Source: Tyto alba (Eukaryota > Chordata > Aves > Strigiformes > Tytonidae). Taken from it: a DNA stretch of 64,000 nt. The DNA lies in assembly GCF_018691265.1 (NCBI RefSeq), contig NW_024881321.1, positions 17,518,698-17,582,697 on the forward strand. The letters run 5' to 3'. This document shows, one piece after another, positions 60,801-64,000 of this stretch (position 1 is its first letter; every line of letters starts with the position of its first letter). The notes under the pieces are model-generated. The model searched no databases. It saw nothing but the letters and a program-made list of their open reading frames with translations, and was not told where the DNA came from. Position numbers and translations under genes: made by a program.

Positions 60801-63800
60801 TTACATTTTCTTAAGAACTCTCATTGCCTCCATTTAGAATACTTTAAAAGTGTTTTTATTTGCTCTTTGGACATGTATATGTGGTAAGATTCCACACAAG
60901 AAGCATGGAGGGTATTTTCCTGCTCCTTTTGAAAAAGGAATGAGGAAACTGCATTTTCAAAATGAAATATCATTGCATAATAATACGGCAAAAAGTAAGT
61001 GATTCACAGTGAAAAATTTGGTTGAAACATTTCCCTTTTTTTTTCTTGGTATTGGGGAATAGATTGCATAACAAGCCTTGGATTTATTGTCATTCAAAAT
61101 TACTTAAGATTTTGTTTTGAACTTCAGAGACTTTGAATACCAGATTTTGATATTTTGTACTCAATAGACAGGGAGAGGAAAGATTTTGCATATGTTTCAG
61201 AGAGGTAGAGTGAGGCATAAGAACCTTCTTGCTACAGTGAACATATTTTATTTTCCATATGGGACTTGGGGAAAAAAACCTTGAAATTAGACATGAAACA
61301 ACAGCTGATAACTCCATAGTCAGCCTGTTGTTTTTTGTGAATGAGACAGTCATGCAAACACACCAACAAGAGGAAGACTCAAAACAAGTGAATTAAGATT
61401 ATGAGACCAAATCTTGCTAAGAAGTATCAAGAATGAACATAACAGAGGGTACAGTAGACAATAATGGTAGAAGTCTGGGCTACTGGGAAAGCAGGATTGA
61501 CCATATCTTTACAGGTTAACACAAGAAGACCACAGACCAGTACCTAGGCCAATGGCATCCACAGGTTTGCATCCACCCTCCTTAAGCACATTTGTCTCAG
61601 TGAAAGATAAATTGAGTGGTAGAAAACAGAATGAGGGAACAAGTTGTGGATGATCTCAGGTCCATTGCTTGAAATGATTGCTTTGTCATCTTACTTGGCA
61701 ATGGAAGTGTACCCTTTAGATCATAACTGAAGATGTAGGGCATAAGAAGTTCTGAAGAGGAAGCCCCAAAATGGAAATGTTCTTTCTGTAAATGAACTTT
61801 GTAAATGCAAAGATTGATTTGTTCTTAAACAGAGAGCAATAATTTAAAAAGCAATCTGCCATGTCAGGAGTTGGGTTGTGGTGGATTTGCATTTCTACAG
61901 CAGCCTTCACTGATAACCTGGGTTAATTCTGGGTATTTGTAAGCAAGCATTTTTGCAACCAAAATACTTGAAGCAAGGAAGAAAACTGAAGGTGACTCAA
62001 TCTGAAAAATTCTAGCTGAGAGTTGCTGTTGAGAGCAGTTTTTCATGTCTAAAGCCTACAAGTCCTAGGTTATGACCCTGCCTCAGAAAGTTATGCTGTT
62101 GATAAGGCTTTATCAGTTTTTCCATTTCTTTCCATCCCTTCATCTCTTCCTATGTATACCATTCCTTCCATCAAGATCTCTAGTGAATAGGAGGATGAAC
62201 AAAGAAGTGGCAGAGCCTGTACTTTTCTTTCCACTATGCATTATACAGCACAGAGAACAACATGGAAATGCAATTCCTCAAACACAAATAAATTAGTATG
62301 ATTATTGCCAAGAAATCTATGAATGTGAAAAACTTTTAAATTTATTTCCCTCTGTGGATTCCATTAGTGACCAGTAAAGATGGCATGGCTTAGCCTGCTT
62401 TAAAAGTGTCATAACATTAACGAGAAGCATGGGCTAGAGTACACTGGAATAGAAATATCTTGTCTCATCTTTGAAGTAATGTTAGCTAGCTGGCATAGGG
62501 TGTCCACATGGAGACTAAGTGTGAACTACCTAGTGAACTGGAAACAGACCATCGTTTAGGAGAATTCAGTCTCTCTGACAGATCAGATTTGTATTGTATC
62601 TGTTTACAGTATTTACAATTCATATTATCTAGGCCAGTGCAAATTGTAAAGCACATCTTGTACAATCAATCTGTAATCAAAATTCAGTTCCACAGACAAT
62701 CCAAGCATTTCAGCTAAGAGCGTACTTTTTAGAGTGTTCTTGATAGTAAATTCCAAGCATTAAATTACCACAAGATTTCATAAAATGGCGTTGATTATGT
62801 TTGTATCCTAATTTAACCAATATTCATGGTCAGCTTTGATATCCAATCATTTCTCACTGATATACATTTTACCTTGTACTTTATAATTTGGCAAGGCTAC
62901 CAGGATAAAGAAGTCCTTCTAACAAGGACATAGGTGTACTTTTCATTTATGTATCACAGAAGCATTAAAAAAAACCCCCAAACTTAATACAGACTGGCAA
63001 AAAAGGAAGAGAGACCTTTGAATGTAAAACAATATAAGAAACATTCCTGAAATGGTATAGCTGTGATACTGTACTGATTTTGAGAATTAAATACTTTAAT
63101 TAAATAAATTACAAGACTCAACTGTCTTGTACTGCAAGATCATGCATTCAAACACTTGTGAAAATGGGTATATTATGATTATACATAGCTATTTTAATCC
63201 TCACATTAATTTCAGACATATTCCTTCAGACTGAAAAAAACCTTTTCCTTCAGTGGCTTAGTCTCGGACATGTACTCAAAGCAACAATTTTGTGCTCTCA
63301 ACATAAATTCTCAGTCTAATACATTCACTGGGTTGTAACCAGCTTTAGTTTGTATTTTAATGTTCAACACCAGTCATAACAGTTTGATTTGGTATTCAAA
63401 CAGCAGCCACACATTCCCATTGGGATTCCATTGTTGGTTAATATTAATGTTCCCTTAAAATGAAGTAATACCCAACTGTCTTCACATTTATTCAGTGTGA
63501 AAGCCTAGCCTTCCAAAAGATAGGTCACACTGACGTGACGTTACATCTTCTTGTCCTTAGGGTTTGGAGGCTGAACCTTAGAGCTGTCAGACAGATTCAG
63601 GAAATTTGATCTCACTGCTTAATCCTGTGAGCTGCAGGATGCTCATCATCCAAGCAGGCAGGAATTCACCTACGCAGGTCAGCTGGTAGGAGCCCATGTG
63701 AACGAGAACACTGACCATTAATGTCATCCCAGAGATGTGAGGGTCTTTCTTGCTGACAGATATAGATTCCAGTAGCACCAAGAGGATACCTTACTGATGG

Positions 63801-64000
63801 GAGAACTGTGATTTGTAGCATGTCATGGGAGCAGTGGAACAGGTTTAAATCAAATACAGTGGTGTCTGATTATTTCATAAAATAACTATTGAAACAAAAC
63901 ACAAAATTGTCACACACTCTAGATACCAAAATAAATTTGAAGAAAATCAGACTGATTCATGAGGTGCACATACTTTAAGAAAAAGTTAAAATGAATAGTT
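54826..64000. other. Long unique AT-rich stretch to the window end, no gene recognised
   Basis: Nine kilobases without a recognisable exon, RNA gene or transposon. Short ORFs (up to 97 codons near 54700-54993, others near 56 kb) lack recognisable domains. It holds imperfect TG repeats at 57757-57790, a T-run at 61036-61044 and A-runs at about 58491-58498. The strip 58130-58320 and the part 55050-55420 are of mixed composition without simple runs; neither shows a supported exon. Confidence 0.5.

Noticed and set aside
1..64000. CRISPR arrays, bacterial operons, ribosome binding sites, tRNA or rRNA genes
   Set aside because: None is visible, and the repeats show vertebrate nuclear DNA, where the bacterial features would not be expected.

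Overview
The window looks like avian nuclear DNA: AT-rich, without any recognisable host exon, tRNA or rRNA gene, and carrying interspersed repeats typical of birds. These are CR1-family LINE copies of at least two RT lineages, LTRs of the avian ERVL type, and a thin background of much older MIR-like and L3/CR1-like debris. No open reading frame outside the repeats resembles a protein I recognise. Most of the 64 kb therefore reads as an intergenic desert or a long intron. The species cannot be named from this sequence.

Layout. Positions 1-3326 are unique AT-rich DNA. At 3327-4398 lies a decayed minus-strand CR1 fragment (RT region), and at 5489-5688 a short plus-strand CR1 3' end. From 5.7 to 17.5 kb the sequence is mostly unique, with one MIR-like fragment (about 7.4 kb), two A-rich simple repeats and one unexplained 167-codon ORF (9242-9745). 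A 1,013-bp solo LTR occupies 17492-18504. Further unique DNA follows, with a MIR-like fragment near 20.2 kb, a CR1 3' end at 23887-24104, and long AT-rich stretches to 31.5 kb.

The informative part is 31.5-35.2 kb. A long minus-strand CR1 (about 31611-35200) keeps recognisable endonuclease and reverse-transcriptase segments, broken by stops, frameshifts and changed catalytic residues. Two LTR insertions sit inside it, each with its own perfect 5-bp target duplication. One is a 490-bp solo LTR (34483-34972, duplication TGCAT). The other is only 66 bp (34225-34290, duplication ATCCC), and both its ends match the ends of the LTR at 17492-18504, so it looks like a miniature, internally deleted LTR. 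Taking each insertion out with one copy of its duplication makes the CR1 frame continuous across the site, which supports both calls.

From 35.2 to 64 kb the sequence is again mostly unique. It holds two MIR-like fragments (about 38.0 and 43.25 kb), GC-richer blocks at 46.3 and 54.3-54.8 kb (the second probably LTR-derived), and an ancient L3-like CR1 fragment at about 52.23-52.67 kb. Just left of that fragment lies a block rich in homeodomain-type motifs that may be regulatory.

No genes act together here in a pathway. I found no new biological system. The most unusual object is the 66-bp mini-LTR and the nested structure around it.
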